A stretch of DNA of 64,000 bases, from assembly GCA_910587075.1 (NCBI GenBank), contig CAJUKE010000004.1, positions 58,933-122,932 on the forward strand, given 5' to 3'. The notes below the pieces were generated by a model that did no database searches, was not told the DNA's origin, and worked only from the letters and a program-made list of their open reading frames with translations. The stretch is from an uncultured Muribaculaceae bacterium. Its GTDB lineage: Bacteria; Bacteroidota; Bacteroidia; Bacteroidales; Muribaculaceae. The first letter of the stretch is position 1; every line of letters begins with the position of its first letter. Positions 28,494-37,233 of this stretch are shown in pieces. Position numbers and translations under genes: made by a program.

Positions 28494-29945
28494 TTATTTG
28501 TCGGGGTTCGCGTCGCGGAAAATCCTGTTCCAGCGTATGCCGCCGTTGAGCAGCCCCTTGTCCTTGTCGAAAGAGATCAGCACGCGCCAAGGGGTGCCAA
28601 CGATGTGGTCCTCAGGCACGAAGCCCCAGTAGCGCGAGTCGAGCGAGTTGTCGCGGTTGTCGCCCATCATGAAGTAGTAGTCCATCTTGAAGGTGTAGTA
28701 GTCGAGCGGCTTGCCGTCGATGTAGAGCTTCCCGTCGCGGAACTCGGCGGTGGGGTTGTTCTCATACACCCGTATGCAGCGCCCGTAGATGTCCCAGGCG
28801 GCTTTGTCCATTTTCAGCGCGGAGCCCTTCTTCGGAATCCAGAGGCCGTTGTCGCCGCCATAGTTGGCGCGGGTCCAGTCGGCGGAAACACCCTCGGGGA
28901 AGAGCGACAGGATGTTCTCGGGCTGGGGCTCGTCGATCATCAGCTTGGCGAAGCGGCCCGAGCTCTCCATCTCCTCCACCATCGAGGAGGTGAGGGGCGA
29001 TATGTACACCCGGGGCACGGAGCCGTCGGGGTTCACCTTGAAGCCGAGCGACAGCAGCCCGGCAACGTCGGCGGGGGTAACCTCCACGCTGTGGCGGTCG
29101 TCGACGGCTATCCCGAGCACTTCGAACTCCTCGTCGGTCAGCGGCGCTCCGTTAACCTGGTAGAAGTAGTTGAACTGGGCGTCGGCGGGGGTGGGCATAG
29201 GCTCGCCGTCGATGAAAATCACGCCGTCGACAATTTTAATGCGCTGGCCGGGGAGCCCCACGCAGCGCTTCACATAGTTCTCGCGGCGGTCAACCGGGCG
29301 GTACACCTGTTCGCCGAACGTGGCTTTGTCGGTCAGCACGCGGTCGCGCCCGTGCATCGACACCAGTGAGTAGTAGTCGGGGTTGTTGACTTTCGACATC
29401 ACGGTGTCGCCGGCGGGGAAGTTGAACACCACTATGTCGCCCCACTCGACGTCGCGCTGCCCTTTGAGGCGCTTATACTCTACCGAGGGGTGGTCGAGGT
29501 AGCTCTTGCCCAGGCCGAAAGGCAGCTCGTTGTGTACCAGCGGGAAATATACCGGGGTCATGGGCACGCGCGGGCCGTAGACAGTCTTGTTCACGAAGAG
29601 GTAGTCGCCCGTTAGCAGCGTTTTTTCGAGCGACGAGGAGGGTATCTGGTAGTTCTGCCCCAGGAAGGCGAACACGAAGTAGACCAGTACCAGGGCGTAC
29701 ACGATCGCGTCGACCCACGACATTACGCTCTTCACCGCCTTGTTTTTCGATTTCTTCCACCAGGTGAAGGGGATATAGCCGGTGATATATATGTCGAAGA
29801 GGAGGATGCCCCCTAAGAGGAGCCACCAGTTGCCCATCCAGGCCACCCACAGAACGTACAGGAGCATAACCGCTCCGAACCGCGCCCAGCGGGTGGGGCG
29901 GTTTTCGCTCACGCGGCGCTTGAAGTCTTCTTTATTGAATGTCAT
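28494..29945 (-). CDS. lepB: signal peptidase I (type I, large Bacteroidetes form)
   Basis: A 483-aa membrane protease that removes signal peptides from exported proteins. Two or three membrane segments precede the active site. The catalytic Ser105 lies in IPSSSLEKTLLTGDYLFVNK, and Lys226 in YVKRCVGLPGQRIKI. The conserved block GDNRDNSLDSRYWGFVPEDH is near the C-terminus. It is much longer than the E. coli enzyme (324 aa) because about 190 residues are inserted between the Lys region and the GDNRDNS block, a form seen in Bacteroidales. It lies 55 bases after dapB, in the same operon. Confidence 0.93.
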   Translation of the reverse strand: MTFNKEDFKRRVSENRPTRWARFGAVMLLYVLWVAWMGNWWLLLGGILLFDIYITGYIPFTWWKKSKNKAVKSVMSWVDAIVYALVLVYFVFAFLGQNYQIPSSSLEKTLLTGDYLFVNKTVYGPRVPMTPVYFPLVHNELPFGLGKSYLDHPSVEYKRLKGQRDVEWGDIVVFNFPAGDTVMSKVNNPDYYSLVSMHGRDRVLTDKATFGEQVYRPVDRRENYVKRCVGLPGQRIKIVDGVIFIDGEPMPTPADAQFNYFYQVNGAPLTDEEFEVLGIAVDDRHSVEVTPADVAGLLSLGFKVNPDGSVPRVYISPLTSSMVEEMESSGRFAKLMIDEPQPENILSLFPEGVSADWTRANYGGDNGLWIPKKGSALKMDKAAWDIYGRCIRVYENNPTAEFRDGKLYIDGKPLDYYTFKMDYYFMMGDNRDNSLDSRYWGFVPEDHIVGTPWRVLISFDKDKGLLNGGIRWNRIFRDANPDK

Positions 29946-30000
29946 TGTGCGATAAGTGTCTGATTTTTAAGAGGTGCTTGCCATTGTCCTGACTCTCGTC

Positions 30001-30720
30001 TCAGGGTATCATGTCGGGCATCGAGAAGAGCCCCTGCCGCGGTTCCGCGGCGAGCCATTCGGTGGCGATCACGGCGCCCAGGGCGAAGCCGTCGCGCGAC
30101 TTGGCGCGGTGCGTGAGCGATATTTCGTCGACGGAGCTTTCCCAGGTGGCCGTATGGGTGCCGGGCACCTCGCCCCGCCTCGTGTGGCTCACGATCAGCT
30201 TGCCGGGGAGGTCGCGGGGGTCCTCGGTCCATCCGTCGAGCCCCGGTGTGGCGGCTATGATGTTTTCAGCCAGGGTGATAGCCGTGCCCGAGGGGTGGTC
30301 AAGCTTATGTATATGGTGCGTCTCCTCGACCGAGGGAGCGTATTCCGGGTAACCGCTCATCAGGGCCGCGGCCTGGCGGCAGAGGCGGTTGAAGAGGTAC
30401 ACCCCTATCGAGAAGTTGGAGGTCCAGAACATCGCCGCGCCGTTGTCGGCCACCATCCGTTCAACCTCGGCGCGCCGGGCGGTCCACCCCGTGGTGCCCG
30501 ACACGAGCGGTTTGCCTAATGGGAGCAGGCGGCGGAAGTTCTCTACCGCGGCGTCGGGGCGGGTGAACTCTATCACGGCGTCGGCGGCGAGGAACTCGGG
30601 CGATTCGAATTTCGCCTCCTCGCCCGCGTCGACGCGGCATACTATTTCGTGGCCGCGGCCCAGGGCGGCGCGCTCCACGGCGCGACCCATCTTGCCGTAG
30701 CCTACCAGTGCTATCTTCAT
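30001..30720 (-). CDS. dapB: 4-hydroxy-tetrahydrodipicolinate reductase
   Basis: A 239-aa enzyme of lysine and diaminopimelate synthesis. The Rossmann motif is MKIALVGYGKMGRAVE. The substrate-binding and catalytic block is EETHHIHKLDHPSGTA (His and Lys). SGTTGW and NFSIGVYLF are further family markers. The long open frame starting at 31110 is not real: the ATG at 30720 overlaps the preceding stop by four bases (ATGA) and gives the normal length. Confidence 0.96.
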   Translation of the reverse strand: MKIALVGYGKMGRAVERAALGRGHEIVCRVDAGEEAKFESPEFLAADAVIEFTRPDAAVENFRRLLPLGKPLVSGTTGWTARRAEVERMVADNGAAMFWTSNFSIGVYLFNRLCRQAAALMSGYPEYAPSVEETHHIHKLDHPSGTAITLAENIIAATPGLDGWTEDPRDLPGKLIVSHTRRGEVPGTHTATWESSVDEISLTHRAKSRDGFALGAVIATEWLAAEPRQGLFSMPDMIP

Positions 30721-31166
30721 TTCTTTCGGTCGTTGTCGGCCCCCTGCGAGCGGCGCAGTTCCTTGCGTATAGTCGAGGGGATGGCTATTGTGGTGAATAT
30801 CAGCAGCGCGCCCCCGGCGAGGGTGAACGCGAACGAGTCGCGCGTGGTCTGGCCGCTGTAGAAGAGGAAGAACGCCGCCACGCAGAAGAATATCGCGCTC
30901 CAGCTTTCGATGCGGTAGAGGCGCTTCACGCGGGGATGCGTCCCGGTGTAGGGGGTGAAGAATTTCGCCGCGAGGAAGCAGAGGGCGCCCCCGGCGAACA
31001 CATATTTCCACCATCCCAAGGTGCCGTGGAAGTATCGCAGGTCGAGGAGCGGGAGGAGCACCCCGGCGAATATCGCCAGAAGCCCGGCGGTGGCGAGCCA
31101 TACGGCCCACGCGGCGGGCTGCCGCCCGGTGAGCTCTTCGAGGGTGTATTTTTTCTGTTCAGCCAT
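30717..31166 (-). CDS. predicted membrane protein (149 aa)
   Basis: A 149-aa protein starting MAEQKKYTLEELTGRQP. It has about four membrane segments (residues about 20-41, 55-70, 92-108 and 114-135) and a charged tail. No known motif. The start at 31166 is preferred over 31190, since the first codons of the longer form encode a His/Asn-rich stretch. It overlaps dapB by four bases and follows divIC by 16 bases, so it belongs to the operon. Confidence 0.75.
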   Translation of the reverse strand: MAEQKKYTLEELTGRQPAAWAVWLATAGLLAIFAGVLLPLLDLRYFHGTLGWWKYVFAGGALCFLAAKFFTPYTGTHPRVKRLYRIESWSAIFFCVAAFFLFYSGQTTRDSFAFTLAGGALLIFTTIAIPSTIRKELRRSQGADNDRKK

Positions 31167-31182
31167 AATGTGATTGTGGTGA

Positions 31183-31485
31183 TTATTCAAAAACGTAAAC
31201 GTCCTCCCCGGGGCGCTGCATATGGTAGTGCTCGCGCACCACGCGCTCCAGTTCGGCGGGATTCGACGCCAGGTTGCGGTTAAGCCGCCGGTAGTAGGCC
31301 ATGGTGTCGTTGTTTTCCTTGATTTCAGCCGTCAGTTGGTCGATCTGCTCCTGGTACTCCATCGACTTGAAGTAGGAGTTCTCGTTGAAGAAGGCTATGA
31401 ATACGACGTACGACACCACTAACAGGAGCGGGAGGCTCACATAGCGGCGTATCCATCGGAAACTGTCGTTTAGAAATGCGTTCAT
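31183..31485 (-). CDS. septum formation initiator family protein (DivIC/FtsB-like)
   Basis: A 100-aa protein with one N-terminal membrane segment (LPLLLVVSYVVFIAFF), then a coiled coil (YQEQIDQLTAEIKENNDTM) and the C-terminal block AELERVVREHYHMQRPGEDVYVFE typical of DivIC/FtsB. It is a bitopic cell-division protein. It is the first gene of the divIC-membrane protein-dapB-lepB-wbqC operon. Confidence 0.9.
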   Translation of the reverse strand: MNAFLNDSFRWIRRYVSLPLLLVVSYVVFIAFFNENSYFKSMEYQEQIDQLTAEIKENNDTMAYYRRLNRNLASNPAELERVVREHYHMQRPGEDVYVFE

Positions 31486-31517
31486 CGGTTCGCTGGTTGG
31501 TGAGAGATGCGTTTACG

Positions 31518-31525
31518 CGAAGTTA
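31518..31525 (-). promoter_or_regulatory. candidate -7 box of the divIC operon
   Basis: Minus-strand TAACTTCG, a one-base variant of TAnnTTTG, lies about 33 bases before divIC. Confidence 0.45.
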
Positions 31526-31609
31526 CGCGATTTTCCGCACATTCGGGCTATCGCGCGCCCGCGCTTTCCAACTTTTCAGCCTTACAAGCCACCGGATTCA
31601 CACCCCGGG

Positions 31610-32329
31610 TTACTGCTGGGGGTGTTTGCGGTAATACTCTTCCAGCAGGTTGCGGATGTTGAAGTAGTAGGTGCCGGTCTCCTTGCCGCCGTTCTTCTCT
31701 ACGTCGATGCGGTCGAAGTAAGGCTCCTGGTACTGCTGGTCCTTGGCCACGGCGTTCTGGAAGTTGATGATGTTGTACTCGTGGCGGGGCGAGGTGACGT
31801 ACCAGGCGTGCTCCGGGTCGGCCCCGGTGCCGGAGCTCACGATGGCCTGGAGTATATGGTTCAGGCGGTACTGCCATATGTTGGCGCGGTTGGTCTTGCC
31901 GCGTTCGCGGAGCGCGTAGATCAGGAAGTTCATCTGCGACAGGTCGAAGGGAGTGTCCTTCAGGGCCTGCTCGGCGTAGTAGATCATCGAGTCGAGCTCG
32001 GCGCGCGTATGCTTGTTCTTGAAGTAGAGGCTCTCGTTCTTGGTGGAGTACTCCGAATGGCGGTAGGGGTCGAAATCCTCCTGGAAGAGGTAGCCGTAGT
32101 AGAGGTGGCGGTAGTCCTGGAGGTTCATCACCGTCTCGTTCTGCTCGTAGCGGGCCATCAGCTTGGGGTAGTAGTACTGCGAGCGGGGGTCGGAGACCTC
32201 CGAGCGTATCTTGTCGAGGTCGGGAACCTCGACGGTCACTTTCTTGTCGTTCTTGGCGGGAGCCGCCGACAGCGCCAGCCCTATGCCCAGGGCCGCCACG
32301 GCGGTTATGATGTATATTAATCTCTTCAT
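31610..32329 (-). CDS. DUF4919 family exported protein
   Basis: A 239-aa protein with a signal peptide (MKRLIYIITAVAALGIGLALSAAPA). The rest carries the DUF4919 pattern: SQYYYPKLMARYEQNE, QDYRHLYYGYLFQEDFDPYR, and YTSPRHEYNIINFQN-like YVTSPRHEYNI. It is common in Bacteroidales, and its role is unknown. It probably acts in the periplasm. Confidence 0.85.
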   Translation of the reverse strand: MKRLIYIITAVAALGIGLALSAAPAKNDKKVTVEVPDLDKIRSEVSDPRSQYYYPKLMARYEQNETVMNLQDYRHLYYGYLFQEDFDPYRHSEYSTKNESLYFKNKHTRAELDSMIYYAEQALKDTPFDLSQMNFLIYALRERGKTNRANIWQYRLNHILQAIVSSGTGADPEHAWYVTSPRHEYNIINFQNAVAKDQQYQEPYFDRIDVEKNGGKETGTYYFNIRNLLEEYYRKHPQQ

Positions 32330-32334
32330 ATAAG

Positions 32335-32375
32335 AAAAACGTCAGACCAAGGGCACGGTATGCCCTCGGTCTGAC
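32335..32375 (-). terminator. terminator of gdhA, overlapping the DUF4919 promoter
   Basis: A 15-bp stem (GTCAGACCGAGGGCA with one mismatch) with a 5-base loop is followed on the minus strand by GTTTTTC. It is placed between gdhA and the DUF4919 gene, next to the -7 box at 32375-32382. Confidence 0.75.
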
Positions 32376-32382
32376 AAATTTA
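32375..32382 (-). promoter_or_regulatory. -7 box of the DUF4919 gene
   Basis: Minus-strand TAAATTTG matches TAnnTTTG exactly. Transcripts from it would start in the terminator hairpin. Confidence 0.55.
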
Positions 32383-32477
32383 CTAAAAATCTCTTAACGC
32401 GGCGGGTGGCCTTAGCGTTTATTAGCTTTTTTTATAGTTGGATAAAACGCTTTAGCGTGCCGCGGCAATCGCGTGGC

Positions 32478-33815
32478 TTAGATCACGCCCTGCTGCATCA
32501 TGGCGGTGGCGACCTTCATGAAGCCGGCGATGTTGGCGCCCTTCATGTAGTTGAGGTAGCCGTCGGGCTGCTGGCCGTAGCGCACGCACTGCTCGTGGAT
32601 CGATGCCATGATCTGGTGAAGCTTGGCGTCAACCTCCTCGGCGCTCCACTGCAGGTGCTCGGCGTCCTGGGTCATTTCCAGGCCGGAGCAGGCCACGCCG
32701 CCGGCGTTGACTGCCTTGCCGGGGGCATAGACGGTCTTGGTCGCGATGAAGTGGTCGATAGCCTCGGGGGTGCAACCCATGTTCGACACTTCGGCCACGA
32801 GTTCCACACCGTTGTCAACCAGCATCTTCGCGTCGTCGCCGTTAAGCTCGTTCTGGGTGGCGCAGGGGAGGGCGATGTCGACCTTCTGCTCCCAGGGCTT
32901 GCGGCCGGGGAAGAACTGCGAGCCGGGGAACTTCTCGGCGTAGGGGGCCACGATGTCGTTGCCCGAAGCGCGGAGCTCCAGCATATAGTTAATCTTTTCG
33001 TCGTTGAGGCCGGCGGGGTCCAGGATGTAGCCGTCGGGGCCGGAGATGGTGACTACCTTGGCGCCGAGCTGGGTGGCCTTCATGGCGGCGCCCCAGGCCA
33101 CGTTGCCGAAGCCGGAGATGGCGACGGTCTTACCCTTGATGTCCTTGTTCATGCGGGTGAGCATGTTCTCCACGAAGTAGAGGGCGCCGAAGCCGGTAGC
33201 CTCGGGGCGCAGGCGCGAACCGCCGAAGTCGAAGCCCTTGCCGGTGAAGGTGCCGGTGTGCTCGTCGACCAGTTTCTTGTACATGCCGTACATATAGCCT
33301 ACCTCGCGGCCACCCACGCCGATGTCGCCGGCGGGAACGTCGCGGTCGGGACCGAGGTTCTTCCACAGGCACATGATGAAGGCCTGGCAGAAGCGCATGA
33401 TCTCGCGGTCGCTCTTGCCGCGGGGCGAGAAGTCGCTGCCACCCTTGGCGCCACCCATCGGGAGTGTGGTCAGGGCGTTCTTGAAGGTCTGCTCGAAGCC
33501 CAGGAACTTCAGGATCGAGAGGTTAACGGAAGCGTGGAAGCGGATACCACCCTTGTACGGGCCGATGGCGTTGTTGAACTGCACGCGGTAGCCGATGTTG
33601 TTCTGCACCTCACCCTTGTCGTCGATCCAGGTCACGCGGAAGGTTACGATGCGGTCGGGCTCGACCATGCGTTCTATGATGCGGTTCTTTTCGAACTCGG
33701 GGTGTTCGTTGTATACGTCGGCAACCGAGAGGAGCACCTCTTTGACAGCCTGCAGGTATTCGTGTTCGCCCGGATGTTTGGCTTCCAGGCCGTTCATAAT
33801 GCTATTGATGTCCAT
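32478..33815 (-). CDS. gdhA: glutamate dehydrogenase (NADP-type)
   Basis: A 445-aa enzyme that makes glutamate from 2-oxoglutarate and ammonia. The family blocks are GGAKGGSDFSPRGKSD with the conserved Lys, PAGDIGVGGREVGYMYG, SGFGNVAWGAA (Rossmann), and the C-terminal GGVACSGLEMTQDAEH segment. The frame extends to 33962, but the ATG at 33815 (MDINSIMNGLEAKHPG) gives the normal 445-aa form. Confidence 0.97.
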   Translation of the reverse strand: MDINSIMNGLEAKHPGEHEYLQAVKEVLLSVADVYNEHPEFEKNRIIERMVEPDRIVTFRVTWIDDKGEVQNNIGYRVQFNNAIGPYKGGIRFHASVNLSILKFLGFEQTFKNALTTLPMGGAKGGSDFSPRGKSDREIMRFCQAFIMCLWKNLGPDRDVPAGDIGVGGREVGYMYGMYKKLVDEHTGTFTGKGFDFGGSRLRPEATGFGALYFVENMLTRMNKDIKGKTVAISGFGNVAWGAAMKATQLGAKVVTISGPDGYILDPAGLNDEKINYMLELRASGNDIVAPYAEKFPGSQFFPGRKPWEQKVDIALPCATQNELNGDDAKMLVDNGVELVAEVSNMGCTPEAIDHFIATKTVYAPGKAVNAGGVACSGLEMTQDAEHLQWSAEEVDAKLHQIMASIHEQCVRYGQQPDGYLNYMKGANIAGFMKVATAMMQQGVI

Positions 33816-33898
33816 AGCTGAAATAGAGTATAGGTTAACAATATGCTTTTTTTGAGGGGGAAATCCGGCCTGAATGTAGGCGGTTTTTCCCGGCACCG

Positions 33899-33906
33899 CA
33901 AATATA
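33899..33906 (-). promoter_or_regulatory. -7 box of gdhA
   Basis: Minus-strand TATATTTG matches TAnnTTTG exactly, about 85 bases upstream of the start. Confidence 0.6.
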
Positions 33907-34002
33907 AGGCTAAAAAACGATACCGCGGCCAAAAAATCGCAATTATTTTCCATCCCCGCCATATGTTATTAAGCATAGATTAACGGCATCCCGCCCCTCC
34001 CG

Positions 34003-34026
34003 AAAAACCGCCCCGACTCGGGGCGG
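34003..34026 (-). terminator. hairpin terminator at the left edge of the island
   Basis: A GC-rich stem (CCGCCCC and complement) is followed on the minus strand by GGTTTTTCG. It faces the ATPase fragment, so it may be the old terminator of a gene now lost. Confidence 0.65.
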
Positions 34027-34185
34027 CATCGCAACTGACTAATACCAACCCCAATAAAATACTCACAAATTATACTCACACGAAAGAGGTGAACACCTCT
34101 GATCAGTGCTCACCTCCAATGCGATTTATTGGAATAGTATATCCGATGTAAAGTTCGTATCAATCCCATATGGAATATTCGTTTT

Positions 34186-34455
34186 CTAACGCCGTATGAA
34201 CCCACTTGATTCAAGTTCCTCCAAATAGATCTTTATCCGACCTTTATCCGGCAGTGATCTCCCATTTATTATTTCTTCGCGGGTCATACCAACTTTTTTG
34301 CAGCCAAGCGCGGTAATTATCGCCATATGTGGCTCAGGGTTCTTAAACAATGAGGAATATAGCTCCCTGAATTCATCTTTGAGCTTTGCATCTCTTTCAA
34401 AAAACAGAACGTTGATATTGAAAGCAAGGCTATGCCCCCGCTCAGACTCAGCCAA
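34186..34455 (-). pseudogene. fragment of an AAA ATPase (DUF234-type), truncated at both ends
   Basis: The 89-aa frame aligns with about residues 225-315 of the intact ATPase at 38052-39470: here DEFRELYSSLFKNPEPHMAI and there DEFNKLYSSLFKHPEPYVAI, then YLEELESSGFIRR versus YLDELEQCDFIRR. The N-terminal Walker A/B part and the C-terminal nuclease-like part are missing. It is therefore a relic of a related gene and not a functional protein. Confidence 0.85.
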
Positions 34456-34515
34456 CTCCTTATACTATAGAATGCAGAACATCATCGAAGGACACTGGCG
34501 GAAAGTCACCTCCAA

Positions 34516-34803
34516 ATGGGTATCGGCGTCATTCTTCTCTTAACGGCAGTCATCGGCCTCTCCATCGGTTGCTCCCATATCTACAACGAGAATGAAAAGT
34601 TGCGTAAGGCATAATGGATGTATCGTCAAATCCGCACATTCTTCACTAACGAAAAAACACAACAGTAACTGGTCAACATGGAGTGTGACTTTTACCGAGG
34701 TGCTTGGCAAGAGCAGGACGGTATCAAAGACAACATCCGTTGGCGCGAGCAACACTATGGTCTCGACAAAACCTTTCTCCACTTCTACCCGACAGAGGAG
34801 TAA
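34516..34803 (+). pseudogene. broken gene with in-frame stops, unknown family
   Basis: Three short pieces lie in the same frame and are separated by TAA codons: a 32-aa piece with a hydrophobic stretch (MGIGVILLLTAVIGLSIGC), a piece of 16 residues (MYRQIRTFFTNEKTQQ), and a 41-aa piece from 34678 with a MECDFYRGAWQEQDG start and HFYPTEE end. The common frame suggests one decayed gene, but each piece could be a separate small ORF. The family is not recognised. Confidence 0.4.
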
Positions 34804-35206
34804 TCCTCACCCACGCCACCGCCGAAGCCATCATCTTCAGCGGTGGCTTTTCCTTTCGCCATGCTGGCACCACTGTAAATGGCTTTCCTCTCATATCCAA
34901 TATGTTTCACAACATATTCCTTCGCAATGTCAGAAAAAGTCGTTAATTTTGCGATTGGATTGACGAAAGTCTTTCCAAGACATATTGAATTATAAAGAAG
35001 CGTTATGCATCTTGTAAAGTGAAAACGTGTGAAATTTCAACAAGAGCAAGAGATGGCATAGTGGTTCTCGCACCATAGGCGTGCGCTGCTATTGTTACAT
35101 CTGCTCTATTGGTTTCCTGCGACCACACTTTAGACGTGGCATAGAAGTCCGCGCTTTTGTGTGAATCAATGCCGTCTATCGGACAACGCTAAAAATACCA
35201 CGGCCT
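34804..35206. other. AT-rich stretch without a clear gene
   Basis: About 400 bases in which no coding frame is convincing on either strand. Confidence 0.5.
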
Positions 35207-35383
35207 ATGCGACGAATAGTTCTATTTCTTTCTCTTATTTTCAGCTTATCGGCTTTCGCTGACGTAGCAAGCTCGACTGCGCTTAATCTGCTTAGTCGTA
35301 ATGGCTCGTTCCATAACAGTCACATACAAGAATGGGACAACCAAGACTATAACAAATCCGAAAGCCATCATGCTTTCCGATAA
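35207..35383 (+). CDS. small ORF with signal peptide (58 aa), possibly frameshifted
   Basis: The ORF begins MRRIVLFLSLIFSLSAFA, a good signal peptide, and continues for 40 residues to a stop at 35383. A second frame (35301-35432, 43 aa, starting MARSITVTYKNGTTKTITNP) overlaps it and reads more like protein. The two could be parts of one gene interrupted by a frameshift near 35300. The family is not recognised. Confidence 0.35.
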   Translation: MRRIVLFLSLIFSLSAFADVASSTALNLLSRNGSFHNSHIQEWDNQDYNKSESHHAFR

Positions 35384-35453
35384 AGTCTTGGAAACTATTT
35401 TCTCATCCGATCCGGTAGAAAATTTCAAATAACAATATAATATTTTTTACACT

Positions 35454-37208
35454 ATGCTTAACAAACTGTCGTGTTTTTGGAGACTTACGATGATGTTCGT
35501 GTTGTCGCTTGCATTCTCCTCCTGCGGTTCATCAGATGAAGCTCAGACCAATTCTGTGGCGGCAAAACTTGTAGATTCGGATATGTGGAGTATTGTCGAT
35601 GTGAACACTGGCGAAGTTCTCCACAAGGATGAGTTCAAAAGTCAGCCATCTATTATTGTTAACAAAACATTCTGCGTCAAGAATGAGAGTGGGCTTTATG
35701 ACTATTTCACTGTTGACAATGTGACCAAGCCCATCAATAAAGAGAGTTTCCTCTATGCCACCTCATACAATGAGAACGATATTGCTCTGGCAGTTCTTAA
35801 GGGCAAAACTATTTCTATAATTGACGGTAATTGTGAAGTAGTTGCAAATCTCGACAATAACATTATTTCTGCATCGGACTTCTCAAATGGCTTCTCAGTT
35901 GTAACTAACGATGATAATAAAAGTGGCTATGTAAATGAGAAAGGTGAATTAGTTGTAAAAATGATTTATGACAAAGCTCACAGTTTCTCCAAAGATGGTT
36001 GCGCAATTGTTGGTAAAGAAGTCAATGACTCAGTAACTAAGTACTCTGCAATTGATGTTAAAGGTAAAGAATTGTTCTCATTCTCTTCGTCAGAGTATAA
36101 AGACTTCGGAGCCTTTGTTAATGGATATCTTCCCGTTCAGAAAGAAAACGGTGTAGTCGTTCTTCTTGACAAAGCCGGCAAGAAATATTGTTCTATTGGC
36201 AAATGGAAAGGTTATATCCCCACGTGGCTTGGGTTTAATGATGGTGTTATCGTCTTTAAAGATGGAGACGCTTACGGTCTAAAGAATGAAAAAGGCGACA
36301 TCGTAATTCGTGCCAAGTACGATGAACTTTTACCACTAAGCGATTTCAACACTAAATATTATCTTGCCAAGAAACAAGATAAATACGGTATTGTTGACAA
36401 GGACGATAAGGTCGTCATACCATTTGATTATTCTGTTCTTGCCTACATCAATAAGAAAGTTCTTATTGTAGGTGAAGGTAAGACGTTCTCCTTTATGGAT
36501 AAAGACCTTAAAGATATTGGCCATAATAATTATACCAATCTTTCATTTATGACGGGTTCGTCTATCCGCAGCAACTATTTCAATGCAGATAAAGAAGCCC
36601 GTAAGATAATAGCGAACATCTCGGATACCAACTTCTTCAAAACACAAAAAGGAATGGTGCTCCGAGATTTCAAGAATAAATTAAGCGGATATAAATACGC
36701 TGATATGGACGAGTCAACTCTCCGCGATTACGACTACCCATTCATGTATCTGTATGGTTTCGACCAACACCTTTCTTCTCAACGATATGAGTATATCTAC
36801 GGCTATAGATTCCCAACTTCGCCTGAGTATAATTATAGCGCCAAATTGGCTGTGGTATGGGCCATCAAAAACTATGAAAATTACCAACCTGGCTCAGAGG
36901 AGGCTCTTGCAAAAGCATTTGATTCCAAGATTCAGAAACAAGGATTTAAGCCCGTTGAAGGGAAACCAAATTGGTTCACCAATGAAAAAACCAGTATGTC
37001 AGTTGGCCTGTCGTATGATAAAGGTGCCGTGTCTGTTGTATGCGCATATATCCCCAAATTCATGAGTCTTACTCTTGACCGTAATCCTCGCGAAGAAGCG
37101 TCAAAAGACGATTTACAAGTTGATTATGTCGACACGTTCGGTCTTGAGATGGACTCTACGGCTATTGATTCAGTAGCTGTCGTAGAAGAAGTTGTCGCAG
37201 TTGATTAA
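35454..37208 (+). CDS. WG-repeat-containing lipoprotein
   Basis: A 584-aa protein with a lipobox (AFSSC, lipid Cys24). About residues 90-390 hold at least seven WG/KWG-type repeats (for example GYVNEKGELVVKMIYDKAHSF, and KYGIVDKDDKVVIPFDYSVL). After this there is a non-repeat C-terminal domain of about 190 residues with LAVVWAIKNYENYQPGSEEA and an acidic tail. It is probably exposed at the cell surface, with repeats used for binding. Base composition is markedly lower in GC than the flanks. It is 25 bases before a second secreted protein gene, so the two may form one unit. Confidence 0.75.
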   Translation: MLNKLSCFWRLTMMFVLSLAFSSCGSSDEAQTNSVAAKLVDSDMWSIVDVNTGEVLHKDEFKSQPSIIVNKTFCVKNESGLYDYFTVDNVTKPINKESFLYATSYNENDIALAVLKGKTISIIDGNCEVVANLDNNIISASDFSNGFSVVTNDDNKSGYVNEKGELVVKMIYDKAHSFSKDGCAIVGKEVNDSVTKYSAIDVKGKELFSFSSSEYKDFGAFVNGYLPVQKENGVVVLLDKAGKKYCSIGKWKGYIPTWLGFNDGVIVFKDGDAYGLKNEKGDIVIRAKYDELLPLSDFNTKYYLAKKQDKYGIVDKDDKVVIPFDYSVLAYINKKVLIVGEGKTFSFMDKDLKDIGHNNYTNLSFMTGSSIRSNYFNADKEARKIIANISDTNFFKTQKGMVLRDFKNKLSGYKYADMDESTLRDYDYPFMYLYGFDQHLSSQRYEYIYGYRFPTSPEYNYSAKLAVVWAIKNYENYQPGSEEALAKAFDSKIQKQGFKPVEGKPNWFTNEKTSMSVGLSYDKGAVSVVCAYIPKFMSLTLDRNPREEASKDDLQVDYVDTFGLEMDSTAIDSVAVVEEVVAVD

Positions 37209-37233
37209 ACTCAAATATAAACCAATTACAATT

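Larger units (their letters stand above)
33816..34185. other. intergenic region between gdhA and the AT-rich island
   Basis: No gene. It contains the gdhA promoter, a hairpin terminator, and the point where GC content falls (about 34030). Confidence 0.6.

Noticed and set aside
30721..31110. N-terminal extension of dapB by 130 residues
   Set aside because: It overlaps the 149-aa membrane protein gene in another frame; dapB has a standard start at 30720 with a four-base overlap.
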